Positions 24,155-31,763 of a stretch of 35,599 nucleotides of DNA are shown here, in pieces. Below the pieces are notes generated by a model. The model saw only the letters and a program-made list of their open reading frames with translations, made no database searches and had not been told where the DNA came from. Every line of letters begins with the position of its first letter. The stretch's first letter is position 1. Position numbers and translations under genes: made by a program. The DNA comes from CAYJSJ01 sp964373065 (GTDB lineage: Bacteria; Patescibacteriota; Gracilibacteria; Peribacterales; Peribacteraceae), in contig CAYJSJ010000012.1 of assembly GCA_964373065.1 (NCBI GenBank), positions 1-35,599 of the forward strand, given 5' to 3'.

Positions 24155-26944
24155 ATGTCGTTCATTGACGGTTTAAATAAATTCCTCGGCGATCCGAACG
24201 AAAAGGAACTCAAGAAAATCCGCCCCTACATTACAAGGGTGCGCGATCACCAGTATTCCGACTCCTACAAGCAATTGGCACTCCCGGATCTTCCAAAAAA
24301 AACGGAGGAGTTCAAAGCGAGATTACGAAGTGGAGCGACACTCGATGCCTTACTCCCCGAGGCCTTCGGGCTGGTGGCACGTGCGTGTGAACTGCTCGTC
24401 GGGAAAAAGTACGGCGAAGGGAAAATGGAGTTTGAGTGGTATATCAAGGAGCCCTTTGATGTGCAGATCATAGGTGGCGTCGCTCTTCACAGGGGATGTG
24501 TGGCCGAAATGCGGACGGGTGAAGGAAAAACATTCGTGTGTACCATGCCCGTCTACCTCAATGCTCTGCTTCAAAACGGCGTTCATGTGGTGACCGTCAA
24601 CGACTACCTCGCACGCCGCGACGCCGTATGGATGGGGATCCTCTATGAGGCACTGGGGCTTTCGGTCGGCACCATCGTGCACGGGCTTAGCCATGAGCAG
24701 CGAAAAGCTGCGTATGCCTGTGACGTCACCTACGGGACCAATAACGAGTTCGGGTTTGATTACCTCCGTGATAACATGGCGGTTTCCAAGGATCGGCAAG
24801 TGCAGCGCGGGCTTCACTACGCCATTGTCGATGAAGTGGATTCCATCCTGATCGACGAAGCGCGTACACCTCTCATCATCTCTCAGCCGGCGGAAGAATC
24901 CACAGTCAAGTACCTGCAGTACTCCCGACTTGTACGGGAACTGACGGAGAACGTGCACTATAACAAAGATGAAAAGCAGAAGACAGCGATTCTGACAGAG
25001 GAGGGCATCAAGAAAATGGAAGAATTACTGAACATCGAAAATATCTATACCGAGAAAGGGTTTGAAGAGGTGCATCACATCGAACAGGCGCTTCGTTCGC
25101 ACGCGATGTATCAGTGTGATGTCGATTATGTAGTAAAAGACGGGGAGATCATCATTGTTGACGAGTTTACCGGACGCCTCATGCCGGGCCGCCGTTATAG
25201 TCACGGTCTCCACCAAGCAATCGAAGCGAAGGAGGGCGTGGAAGTGCAACGCGAAAGCAAGACGCTCGCGACGATCACGTTCCAAAACTACTTCCGGCTC
25301 TTCACGAAGCTTGCCGGCATGACAGGTACGGCGAAGACGGAAGCGGAGGAGTTTGAATCCATCTACAAGCTTCAAACACTCGTGATTCCCACAGACAGAA
25401 CAATCGTGCGCACCGATCACCCCGACTCCATTTATCGCACGGTGGAAGCGAAGTTTCTCGCTGTGGCCAAACTTGCCAAGGAGAAGCACAGTAAGGGGCA
25501 ACCTGTCCTCGTCGGTACGACGTCCATCGAAAAATCGGAAGCCTTGAGTGCTCTTTTGACTACGGAGAAGATCCCCCACACAGTACTCAATGCAAAGCAG
25601 CACGAAAAGGAAGCAGAGATCGTCGCAGGTGCGGGGCAGCAGGGAGCTGTTACGATCGCCACAAACATGGCCGGACGCGGTACGGACATCAAACTGGGAG
25701 ATGGTGTTGCCGCGCTGGGAGGGCTCGCCATTCTCGGTACGGAACGCCATGAATCTCGTCGTATCGATAATCAACTTCGCGGACGTTCCGGACGCCAAGG
25801 GGACCCTGGCGAAAGCAGGTTCTTTGTTTCCATGGAAGACGATCTCATGCGTCTCTTCGGCGGCGATCGCCTAAAGTCCATCATGGAGCGCCTGCAAGTT
25901 CCCGACGACGTTCCTCTCGAAAATGCGATGGTCTCCCGTAGCATCGAGAGCGCACAAAAACGCGTGGAAGGACGGAACTTCGATATTCGACGCCATGTGG
26001 TGCAGTACGACGATGTGATGAATAAACACAGAGGCATTATTTATACGCGGAGACAGAAGATTTTAGATAGGCTTGCGGAAGCGGATGGGAATGGGAATGG
26101 GAATGGGGTTAGGGCTGGGGTTAGGGGTGGAGAAAACCCTTTGCATGAGGATGTTCTTCTCGCACTCCGTCATGAGGCGGTAGCAATTATCGATCTGCAT
26201 GCTGCAGCATCCGATGATGCGGAGAAGTGGGATACCAAAGAGATGAGTGAGACGGTGGCGACACTCCATCCGGTACTTCGTGAGAAGTACACGACTCAAA
26301 AATTTACATCATTTCCTGATCGAGATACCGCGAAGAAAGAACTCGGTGATTTCCTTATGAAGTTTTATGAGACGAAATGCGAGGAAGAAGATTCGCAGGT
26401 CGTTTCTCAGGCGGAGAGGGTCATCACTCTGCAGAGCATCGACACGCACTGGATGGACCACATCGACGATATGTCGCACCTCAGAGAGCAGGTCGCGTTC
26501 TCCGGGTATGCTCAACGCGATCCGCTCATAGAATACAAAGATCAGGGGTTCCGAAGGTTCCGCCAGCTGCTATCGCACATTGAATCCACTATCATACGGA
26601 CGTTGCTACAGGCCGACTTCGCACAATTTGCTCCCCGCATGATGTTGCAGGAAGCGCAGCACATGCTTGATACATTAGAGACCAATAAGGGGGAGATTGA
26701 GGCAGAGCTGGAACAGACGGGCGTTGGAAGAGTGGAAAGCGGAAGAGTAAAAGCGAACAATGCAAATCCGATTGTTATGACTGCCGGCGATCGTCAATCC
26801 TTTCCCACAGGTGTTGGTGATGGAGTCACAGGTCAAAAGTCACAGGTCAAAAGTCACAGGTCAAAAGTCACAGGTCAGAAAGTCGGTAGAAATGATCCCT
26901 GTCCGTGCGGATCTGGAAAGAAGTATAAGAAGTGCCATTTATAA
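24155..26944 (+). CDS. secA: Preprotein translocase ATPase SecA
   Basis: Motor of the Sec pathway, driving unfolded preproteins through SecYEG; it would serve the signal-peptide proteins encoded at 4.5-14.2 kb. The 929-residue chain shows Walker A MRTGEGKTFV near residue 118, VTVNDYLARRDA near 147, VDEVDSILIDEARTPLIIS near 226 (DEAD-like motif II), the MTGTAKTEAEEF block near 388, motif VI around GTDIKLGDG and RIDNQLRGRSGRQGDPG near 535, and the C-terminal zinc-binding SEC-C motif NDPCPCGSGKKYKKCHL. Two repeat insertions are in frame: EADGNGNGNGVRAGVRGG near residue 644 (helical wing/scaffold region) and GQKSQVKSHRSKVTGQK just before the SEC-C tail. Both lie in flexible regions. The stop codon overlaps the -10 of the next gene. 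Confidence 0.98.
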   Translation: MSFIDGLNKFLGDPNEKELKKIRPYITRVRDHQYSDSYKQLALPDLPKKTEEFKARLRSGATLDALLPEAFGLVARACELLVGKKYGEGKMEFEWYIKEPFDVQIIGGVALHRGCVAEMRTGEGKTFVCTMPVYLNALLQNGVHVVTVNDYLARRDAVWMGILYEALGLSVGTIVHGLSHEQRKAAYACDVTYGTNNEFGFDYLRDNMAVSKDRQVQRGLHYAIVDEVDSILIDEARTPLIISQPAEESTVKYLQYSRLVRELTENVHYNKDEKQKTAILTEEGIKKMEELLNIENIYTEKGFEEVHHIEQALRSHAMYQCDVDYVVKDGEIIIVDEFTGRLMPGRRYSHGLHQAIEAKEGVEVQRESKTLATITFQNYFRLFTKLAGMTGTAKTEAEEFESIYKLQTLVIPTDRTIVRTDHPDSIYRTVEAKFLAVAKLAKEKHSKGQPVLVGTTSIEKSEALSALLTTEKIPHTVLNAKQHEKEAEIVAGAGQQGAVTIATNMAGRGTDIKLGDGVAALGGLAILGTERHESRRIDNQLRGRSGRQGDPGESRFFVSMEDDLMRLFGGDRLKSIMERLQVPDDVPLENAMVSRSIESAQKRVEGRNFDIRRHVVQYDDVMNKHRGIIYTRRQKILDRLAEADGNGNGNGVRAGVRGGENPLHEDVLLALRHEAVAIIDLHAAASDDAEKWDTKEMSETVATLHPVLREKYTTQKFTSFPDRDTAKKELGDFLMKFYETKCEEEDSQVVSQAERVITLQSIDTHWMDHIDDMSHLREQVAFSGYAQRDPLIEYKDQGFRRFRQLLSHIESTIIRTLLQADFAQFAPRMMLQEAQHMLDTLETNKGEIEAELEQTGVGRVESGRVKANNANPIVMTAGDRQSFPTGVGDGVTGQKSQVKSHRSKVTGQKVGRNDPCPCGSGKKYKKCHL
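26087..26127. repeat. GGGAAT and GGGGTTAGGG repeat inside secA
   Basis: Three GGGAAT units run into GGGGTTAGGGCTGGGGTTAGGGG. Encodes GNGNGNGVRAGVRGG, a flexible Gly/Asn/Arg insert. In frame, G-rich on the coding strand, so the mRNA itself could form a quadruplex. Confidence 0.92.
26825..26877. repeat. 14-nt repeat GTCACAGGTCAAAA (3.8 copies) near the secA 3' end
   Basis: Three perfect 14-nt units plus GTCACAGGTCA. Encodes the basic linker GQKSQVKSHRSKVTGQK between the SecA core and its zinc-binding tail. Because 14 is not a multiple of 3, successive copies are read in rotating frames, and none contains a stop. Confidence 0.95.
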
Positions 26945-26945
26945 T
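26940..26945 (+). promoter_or_regulatory. Putative -10 element (TATAAT) of the delta' gene
   Basis: A consensus TATAAT overlaps the secA stop codon (TAA at 26942-26944) and ends 8 nt before the next ATG, with TCTCACTC between. No ribosome binding site is present. This is the clearest consensus -10 in the window and would give a nearly leaderless mRNA. Confidence 0.5.
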
Positions 26946-26953
26946 TCTCACTC

Positions 26954-27925
26954 ATGCCCAAACTTACCGACATCATCGGTCACAGAGTGCAGAGAGACCT
27001 GCTTGCAAACGATATCAAGCACAAAAACGTGGCTCATGCGTATTTGTTTTCGGGAGAGCCTCATCTGGGCAAGATGCCGCTTGCATTGCAGTTCGCATGC
27101 GATTTGCTCTCGGCCGATGTACCGGAGGCTGCAAAGCCCGGCGTTCATACCGCCGTCGAAAAGCTTACACATCCAGATCTTCTCGTTCTCGATCGTCTTT
27201 GGGTAGAGAAAACGTGCGAAGACTGGGACTTTATTGCTAAGCGGTCGAATGTTCCGCAAGCGCACCGCGCCAAGCATCCCGCTGCCAAAACAAATACCAT
27301 CGGCATAGATGACATACGTACTCTGCAACAACTTCTTCTGGAGACGGGGACGGGTACCTACCGTTGCTGCATCCTCCGCTCTGTGGAGAGAATGCAGAGC
27401 GAAGCGGCCAATGCCTTTCTGAACACTCTCGAAGAGCCGCCGGAAGGACTTGTGCTCCTTCTGACGACTGCATCGCAGGGGGAGCTGCTTCCCACCATTA
27501 TCTCGCGCACGCGAATCGTGCCGTTTCAACGTGTAGCGACCAAGGAGATGCTTCAGTTGCTCGAAGGCGTTCCCGAGGATGATCGTCGGTTCATACTCCA
27601 CATTGCCGCAGGTGCTCCCGGCATGGTGATTCGGCTTCGCGATGATCCGGATTTCCTTAGGCTTCACAGAACCGTTCATGGCGTCGCTCAATCTTTTTGG
27701 CGAACAGTCTCACTCCGCGAGCGATTGCAGTTTCTCCAGCCTCTCAGCAAGCGCGGGAAGGAATCTGACGATCTCCTGCTGCATTTATGCCTGACACTGC
27801 GGGAATTGCCTCCGGTAGAATTACAGCGTCATACCGCTGCACTCAGCGCACTCATTGCACACCTGCAGACGAATGCCCACCGTCAACTCTGTGTAGGGCA
27901 ATTTGCCATGGAAGTGAGTATGTGA
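26954..27925 (+). CDS. holB: DNA polymerase III delta' subunit-like clamp-loader protein
   Basis: AAA+ clamp-loader component, 323 residues. Family marks: DIIGHRVQRDLLANDIKHKNVAHAYLFSGEP at the N-terminus, a degenerate Walker A (GEPHLGKMPLA instead of GxxGxGKT/S), NTIGIDDIRTLQQLL near 115, MQSEAANAFLNTLEEPPEG near 150, and SRTRIVPF near 182 (SRC-like motif with T in place of C). The degenerate P-loop fits delta', which does not hydrolyse ATP, rather than gamma/tau. A delta'-typical zinc module (four cysteines) is not seen; the corresponding stretch carries VEKTCEDWDF with only one cysteine. The C-terminal collar domain is present. Gene symbol by family analogy. Confidence 0.9.
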   Translation: MPKLTDIIGHRVQRDLLANDIKHKNVAHAYLFSGEPHLGKMPLALQFACDLLSADVPEAAKPGVHTAVEKLTHPDLLVLDRLWVEKTCEDWDFIAKRSNVPQAHRAKHPAAKTNTIGIDDIRTLQQLLLETGTGTYRCCILRSVERMQSEAANAFLNTLEEPPEGLVLLLTTASQGELLPTIISRTRIVPFQRVATKEMLQLLEGVPEDDRRFILHIAAGAPGMVIRLRDDPDFLRLHRTVHGVAQSFWRTVSLRERLQFLQPLSKRGKESDDLLLHLCLTLRELPPVELQRHTAALSALIAHLQTNAHRQLCVGQFAMEVSM

Positions 27926-27987
27926 GGCAAAAATAAAGCCACAGAGTCATGTACTCACCCAGCCGGAAATGCTAGCCTCTTTTCCCG

Positions 27988-28749
27988 TTGATCTACATAC
28001 TTGTCCTCTTCAGCTCGTTTTTCGGCATTTGTGCAATGCTTGGCATTCGGGTGGCCCTGCGCAATCGCAATGTTCGCAAATTCGTTCGCGGCATCCGGCA
28101 GCGCACCGATAGTGCTCGCGAGCGGGGATTCATGTTTGAGGAGACACAGGTGGAAAAGCCACGGAGAAATTCGCGGACATCTGCCGTAGAAATGCAGCAG
28201 GTTCGTTCCCTGCTTCGCGAGGCGGAGAAAACCTCTACGCGGCGCAGGTTTGACGACACGGAAAAAATCCTCATCCAGGCACTTACCATAAAGCCGGGCT
28301 ACATCAATGCTCGTGCGCAACTTGCGAAGCTGTATCTTCTTACTGATCGCGATGCCAAAGCCGAGGCGCTCTACAGGGAGATTCTCCAAGACGCAAACGA
28401 TGTCAGCTTTCATGCAAACTTGGGGCTTGCGTGCTACAAACAAGGGAAGTTTGAGGAATCATACTCCGCATACCAAGGAGCACTGTCGCTCGATCCCAAA
28501 AATCCGGAACGATTTGCCGCACTTGGGCGTGCGTGTATAGCAGCGAAAAAGCTTCCCGAAGCCGCGGAGCTCCTCGAGCGGGCTACAGAGCGGCTCTCGC
28601 GTGATACGGAGCTCCTCCATATGCTCGCAGAGTGCTATGAGCGGATCGGCAATATGCAATTGGCGGGAGAAACGTATGCGAGAATTCATCGGTTGCAGCC
28701 GTACGATGACGCTGTGAAGAAGAAAGTGGCATCACTGACGGGCGTTTAG
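27988..28749 (+). CDS. Membrane-anchored TPR repeat protein
   Basis: 253 residues from a TTG start (LIYILVLF), chosen because the first 20 residues form an N-terminal membrane anchor (IYILVLFSSFFGICAMLGIRVAL) followed by a basic stop-transfer stretch (RNRNVRKFVRGIRQR). The next in-frame ATG would lose part of it. From about residue 75 to the end there are roughly four to five tetratricopeptide repeats: for example LTIKPGYINARAQLAKLYLL, DVSFHANLGLACYKQGKFEE, and NPERFAALGRACIAAKKLPE. Such proteins usually serve as scaffolds for membrane complexes; the partner is unknown. Its stop overlaps the convergent ferredoxin stop. Confidence 0.85.
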   Translation: MIYILVLFSSFFGICAMLGIRVALRNRNVRKFVRGIRQRTDSARERGFMFEETQVEKPRRNSRTSAVEMQQVRSLLREAEKTSTRRRFDDTEKILIQALTIKPGYINARAQLAKLYLLTDRDAKAEALYREILQDANDVSFHANLGLACYKQGKFEESYSAYQGALSLDPKNPERFAALGRACIAAKKLPEAAELLERATERLSRDTELLHMLAECYERIGNMQLAGETYARIHRLQPYDDAVKKKVASLTGV

Positions 28750-29033
28750 CTCTCCAAAACCTCGACCTCCACATCACCTATCACTTCTGCCTGACAGCTC
28801 AGGCGATCGGGACCATCGGTAATGCCCATATTTTCCTCCTTTTCATTGCGGGGGCTCAAAGACGCCATTCCGTTTTTCACTTTGCACATGCAGGTAGTAC
28901 AGAAACCGTTGCCTCCACAGGCATGTTCCATGGGAACGCCGTTATCGAGGGCGATTTGGAGCAGCGTTTTGCCTGCTTTCACCTCAACTTCGGTCACTTG
29001 GCCGTTCCAGTGGAATTTGACCTTGGGCACCAA
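28746..29033 (-). CDS. [2Fe-2S] ferredoxin
   Basis: A small electron carrier of plant/adrenodoxin fold, 95 residues. The cluster ligands are visible as C-x5-C-x2-C (ACGGNGFCTTCMC near residues 39-48) and a distal cysteine in DRLSCQAEV near 80. An extra cysteine follows in CTTCMC. It lies beside sufC and divergent from it, so a role as reductant in Fe-S cluster assembly is a reasonable inference, as with Isc-type ferredoxin (Fdx). The start is uncertain: the frame opens with TTG at 29033 and GTG at 29030, and no ATG is available before VKFHWNG. The 3' end overlaps the TPR gene's stop in the opposite direction. Confidence 0.92.
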   Translation of the reverse strand: MVPKVKFHWNGQVTEVEVKAGKTLLQIALDNGVPMEHACGGNGFCTTCMCKVKNGMASLSPRNEKEENMGITDGPDRLSCQAEVIGDVEVEVLES

Positions 29034-29149
29034 TGGGAAGGGGTAAGGGATACGGGGTAAGTGTTACGGGATTTCATCGCATGATGACTGCATCAAGTTT
29101 ATCATAAGCATCCCTTATCCCTTCATACTTATCCCGTAATACTTTGTAC
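29034..29149. promoter_or_regulatory. Divergent ferredoxin/sufC intergenic region with repeat words and sufC -10
   Basis: The 116-bp spacer is bracketed by inverted versions of the same words: GGGGTAAGGGATACGGGGTA with GTTACGGGAT on the left, and ATCCCTTATCCC with ACTTATCCCGTAATAC on the right. The right copy supplies TAATAC (29137-29142) exactly 7 nt before the sufC ATG, so sufC mRNA is probably leaderless. The TTTATCATAA core between the arms could hold further promoter elements. The same CCCGTAATACT word lies before gltX. Confidence 0.5.
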
Positions 29150-29896
29150 ATGCTCCAAATCAAGAATTTCCACATTTCGGCCGGGAACAAGGAAATAGTT
29201 CGTGGCGTCAAACTTACGATCATGCCGGGAGAAATCCATGTCATTATGGGGCCAAACGGTTCCGGTAAATCGACGTTGGTCAGTACCCTTATGGGGCACC
29301 CGGGCTACACCGTAACCAAAGGGTCGGTCGCATTCCTCGGCAAAGATCTGTTGACCATGAAGCCGCATGAACGAGCGCTTGCCGGGCTCTTCCTTGCGTT
29401 TCAGTACCCCAAGGAGATCGCCGGTGTGACGCTGAGGGGCTTTCTGTTTGCTGCGTACAAGGCGCAAATGCAGGCGCGGAACATAGGGGCAAAGGTCTTG
29501 TCGCCGATCAAATTCAAGACACTTCTCGAAGCAACTATGAAATTCCTCAAGATGGATCCGACACTTGCCGAACGTGCGGTGAACAAAGGCTTCTCGGGCG
29601 GCGAGAAGAAGAAAGCGGAAATTTTGCAGATGCACATCCTTCGGCCGCTCTGCGCACTCCTCGATGAAACAGACTCGGGGCTGGATGTCGATGCACTACG
29701 GATCGTTGCCGAAGGCGTGAATGCCCTGCGTACTCCGCAATTTTCTGCGCTCATAGTCACACATTATGCGCGGATACTCGAATACATAGAACCCGACTTT
29801 GTGCATGTCATGATAGGGGGGAACATCGTGGAAAGCGGAGGCCCAGACTTTGCGCGGGAGCTGGAGAAAGGAGGATACGCAAAGTACGGTACGTAA
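29150..29896 (+). CDS. sufC: Fe-S cluster assembly ATPase SufC
   Basis: ABC-type ATPase that powers the SufBC2D scaffold for building iron-sulfur clusters in the cytoplasm. 248 residues, normal for SufC. Walker A GPNGSGKST near residue 34, the Suf-type Q-loop region LFLAFQYPKEIAGVTLRGFL, ABC signature FSGGEKKKAEIL near 147, Walker B ALLDETDSGLD near 168, and H-loop VTHYARIL near 203. I start at ATG 29150 instead of the TTG at 29144 because the ATG lies exactly 7 nt behind a TAATAC -10. Partner genes sufB and sufD are at 31.8 and 33.8 kb, not adjacent. Confidence 0.97.
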   Translation: MLQIKNFHISAGNKEIVRGVKLTIMPGEIHVIMGPNGSGKSTLVSTLMGHPGYTVTKGSVAFLGKDLLTMKPHERALAGLFLAFQYPKEIAGVTLRGFLFAAYKAQMQARNIGAKVLSPIKFKTLLEATMKFLKMDPTLAERAVNKGFSGGEKKKAEILQMHILRPLCALLDETDSGLDVDALRIVAEGVNALRTPQFSALIVTHYARILEYIEPDFVHVMIGGNIVESGGPDFARELEKGGYAKYGT

Positions 29897-29968
29897 TGTC
29901 TCTGTGTTACTTTTCACAGGACTGCCCGTAGTATGTGGTAGAATCTTTCTATTACTCCCCCTATTCCT

Positions 29969-30721
29969 ATGGAAGAAAAAACACTATTTCTTCGGCCACC
30001 CGTGTGGCTGCCGATCGTCGTAGCACTCATAGCAGGCGGCCTTTATGTTGCAGGAAAATACGTCGAAACCCGTGGTATCGATCAGTTTACGATTTCGATT
30101 GCGGGCCAGGGTAGGGTTTCTGCAGTTCCAGACATTGCCACGCTCAACTTTGGCGTGCAAACGGGACGCCAAAAGACCGCGGATGTTTCCATGAAAATGC
30201 TTGCGGAGCAGATGACGAAGATTTTTGAAGCCGTGAAGGCCGCCGGCGTGGAAGAAAAAGACATATCGACGCAGTTTCTTGCTCTCAATCCCAGTTATGA
30301 TTGGGCGGACGGCAAGCGCCTTGATCAAGGGTTTGAAGCATCGCAATCGATCCTTGTGAAGGTGAGGGACCTCGGCAAGATCACCGCCGTTTTGGATGCC
30401 GCTGTCAAAGCCGGTGCGAACCAGGCAGGCTCGGTAGGTTTTACAATCGATGATCCGGAAGTGTTGCGTGCAGAAGCGCGCGCAAAGGCAATAGAAGACG
30501 GAAAAATGAAAGCAGAGAAACTTGCCGCGAGCCTCGGGGTCACCCTTGGCACATTGCAGGGGTTTTGGGAAGACGCTGGCTACAGCTATCCGCAACCCAT
30601 GATGATGCGTAGCGAAGCAGGCATGGGAGGAGGCGGAGACGCCGGGTTTGCTCCCCCAGTTCCGGCAGGGGAACAAGAGGTGGTGATTTCGGTGAACCTG
30701 ACCTACAAGATCAAACGATAA
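29969..30721 (+). CDS. SIMPL domain (DUF541) membrane-anchored protein
   Basis: 250 residues: a short cytoplasmic end, one membrane anchor near residues 12-29 (VWLPIVVALIAGGLYVAG), then the SIMPL domain. The domain opens QFTISIAGQGRVSAVPDIATLNFGVQT, the typical xGxGxVxxxPDxAxxxxGV pattern, followed by AEQMTKIFEAVKAAGVEEKDISTQFLALNPSYDW and LVKVRDLGKITAVLDAAVKAGAN, and ends near VVISVNLTYKIK. Family role is poorly known (extracytoplasmic, sometimes linked to stress or envelope). It sits between sufC and sufB with no visible link to Fe-S assembly. Upstream TAGAAT and TATTAC hexamers are both plausible -10s, leaving a short leader at most. Confidence 0.93.
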   Translation: MEEKTLFLRPPVWLPIVVALIAGGLYVAGKYVETRGIDQFTISIAGQGRVSAVPDIATLNFGVQTGRQKTADVSMKMLAEQMTKIFEAVKAAGVEEKDISTQFLALNPSYDWADGKRLDQGFEASQSILVKVRDLGKITAVLDAAVKAGANQAGSVGFTIDDPEVLRAEARAKAIEDGKMKAEKLAASLGVTLGTLQGFWEDAGYSYPQPMMMRSEAGMGGGGDAGFAPPVPAGEQEVVISVNLTYKIKR

Positions 30722-30739
30722 TTTCCTCTGGAAAAATCT

Positions 30740-30779
30740 TCTCCATCCGGTTGCTGCAATGAAAGTGATCGGATGGAGA
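30740..30779. terminator. Hairpin between convergent genes (probable bidirectional terminator)
   Basis: TCTCCATCCG and its exact complement CGGATGGAGA, 20 bases apart, sit 18 bp after the SIMPL stop and 13 bp before the stop of the convergent gene. AAAAATCTT precedes the stem and GACTGTTTTG follows it, a weak T-tract in each direction. Confidence 0.55.
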
Positions 30780-30792
30780 GACTGTTTTGTGG

Positions 30793-31386
30793 CTACCTTA
30801 CTACACGAGACTTCTTCCGTTCGGTAACTTTTGCTTTGCAAAAGGCGAACACGCGGTTGGGCGCATGCAAAGGGTGCCGCACCGCAGAGGAGGGTTCCGG
30901 TTTCGGTCGTGCCCCGAGTTCGTAGCAAATATCACATATGACATCATGAAATGTTTTAGCGCCAAAAGATTGTTTTAGAGCTATCAGAAGCCATCCGGCA
31001 GAAAGCAGCCCAGAGACGATGAACATGGCGCGCCACTCGGAGGGGCCGAGCCCCAGTGCCCATTTGAAATTGGATGTGATGAGTGCGATCAGAATCGTAG
31101 AGAGCGTGGAAAGGGGGGCGATCCACTCCTTTTTACCGAGTTTTGCGATATTACGCTTCAGGGTGAGAAGGGTTTTGTCTTGCGTAACGATGATCAGGCG
31201 TTGGTCGGTATTCTTGTGGATACCGATGACTTGCGCATCCAAATCACCCGCCATACTGTTGAGAAATGATGCGGAGGTACAGCCTCCTGCCCCCTCACGG
31301 CGCTCGGCAATATCTGCTTCGAGCAAGAATCGTTCGTGGCTATCTGGATCGGCAATCATGCGGTGGAGCGTGTTCTGAAGTCCCAT
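30793..31386 (-). CDS. Two-pass membrane protein of unknown function
   Basis: 197 residues from the ATG at 31386 (MGLQNTLHRMIADPDSHERF). A longer frame to 31482 exists but runs back through the probable promoter. The soluble N-terminal half (about 110 residues, GDLDAQVIGIHKNTDQRLIIVTQDKTLLTLKRNIAKLG) is followed by two membrane segments (APLSTLSTILIALITSNF; RAMFIVSGLLSAGWLLIAL) and a basic tail. No family recognised. The N-terminal half may be a small sensor or nucleotide-binding domain, but no motif supports this. A TATAAT lies 16 nt before the ATG, and an inverted repeat lies just upstream of that. Confidence 0.75.
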   Translation of the reverse strand: MGLQNTLHRMIADPDSHERFLLEADIAERREGAGGCTSASFLNSMAGDLDAQVIGIHKNTDQRLIIVTQDKTLLTLKRNIAKLGKKEWIAPLSTLSTILIALITSNFKWALGLGPSEWRAMFIVSGLLSAGWLLIALKQSFGAKTFHDVICDICYELGARPKPEPSSAVRHPLHAPNRVFAFCKAKVTERKKSRVVR

Positions 31387-31402
31387 GTTTTGAGTGGTGA
31401 AT

Positions 31403-31432
31403 ATTATAAAGTACGGAAATGTACATTCCGTA
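31403..31432 (-). promoter_or_regulatory. Putative -10 and adjacent operator-like inverted repeat
   Basis: On the minus strand, TATAAT (31403-31408) lies upstream of the 197-residue membrane-protein gene. Just 5' of it is TACGGAA-ATGTACA-TTCCGTA in plus-strand reading (31412-31432), a 7-bp perfect inverted repeat around a TGTACA core. It overlaps where a -35 would be. A dimeric regulator binding here could control the gene. Inference from sequence symmetry only. Confidence 0.4.
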
Positions 31433-31536
31433 TATGGCATTGTCAAAAGAACTTTTGTAACAGTCACTAGACATTTTGACATTTTAGCTCCTTGAAGCGG
31501 TTTTTTAATAAGAGCCCCGTAGGACTTCTCGGGTTT

Positions 31537-31650
31537 TCATTCCTCTTCGGGAGTTTCTTGCGTTTCACTCTCGTAACACGTACAGGGCGTGCAGTCACAC
31601 CCGCCCCCGCAGTCGTCACAGAGAGGGCTGTTGCAAATGTCGCAATCCAT
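31537..31650 (-). CDS. 37-residue cysteine-rich microprotein (possible metal-binding)
   Basis: An ATG-to-TGA frame giving MDCDICNSPLCDDC, then GGGCDCTPCTCYES and an acidic tail ending PEEE. Eight cysteines fall within the first 25 residues, at positions 3, 6, 11, 14, 18, 20, 23 and 25: two CxxC pairs and a CxCxxCxC cluster. That density and spacing recall metallothioneins or knuckle-type zinc/Fe-S peptides. The location between Suf genes and among cysteine-rich protein genes is suggestive but not proof. There is no ribosome binding site; a poly-T tract (TTCTTTTTTT) precedes the ATG. The opposite strand has no convincing gene here. It is short, so chance cannot be excluded. Confidence 0.5.
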   Translation of the reverse strand: MDCDICNSPLCDDCGGGCDCTPCTCYESETQETPEEE

Positions 31651-31749
31651 AAAAAAAGAAGGAAATGGAGAGCCCAATTTTCACTTGAAGTCCTTTTTCA
31701 TGCAATAGAAAAAAGTGCGCTTCCGGCACATCAGGCATGCAAAGTGCTG

Positions 31750-31755
31750 TAGACT
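31750..31755 (+). promoter_or_regulatory. Putative -10 element of sufB (TAGACT)
   Basis: TAGACT, preceded by GTGC, ends 8 nt before the ATG at 31764, supporting that ATG over the in-frame ATG at 31737, which lies upstream of the hexamer. No Shine-Dalgarno is present (TCGTTTCC before ATG). Confidence 0.35.
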
Positions 31756-31763
31756 TCGTTTCC

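Noticed and set aside
26825..26877. Tandem repeat read as a CRISPR or an origin iteron array
   Set aside because: Copies are contiguous with no spacers and lie in the secA coding frame just before a perfect SEC-C motif. No dnaA box cluster or AT-rich unwinding region accompanies it.
24350..27691. Long minus-strand frames opposite secA and the delta' gene (about 200-257 residues)
   Set aside because: The plus strand carries unmistakable SecA and clamp-loader motifs over the same span, so these are antisense shadows.
31492..31752. 86-residue plus-strand frame upstream of sufB
   Set aside because: It starts with TTG, has no conserved features, overlaps the better-supported cysteine-rich frame on the other strand, and runs into the sufB start.
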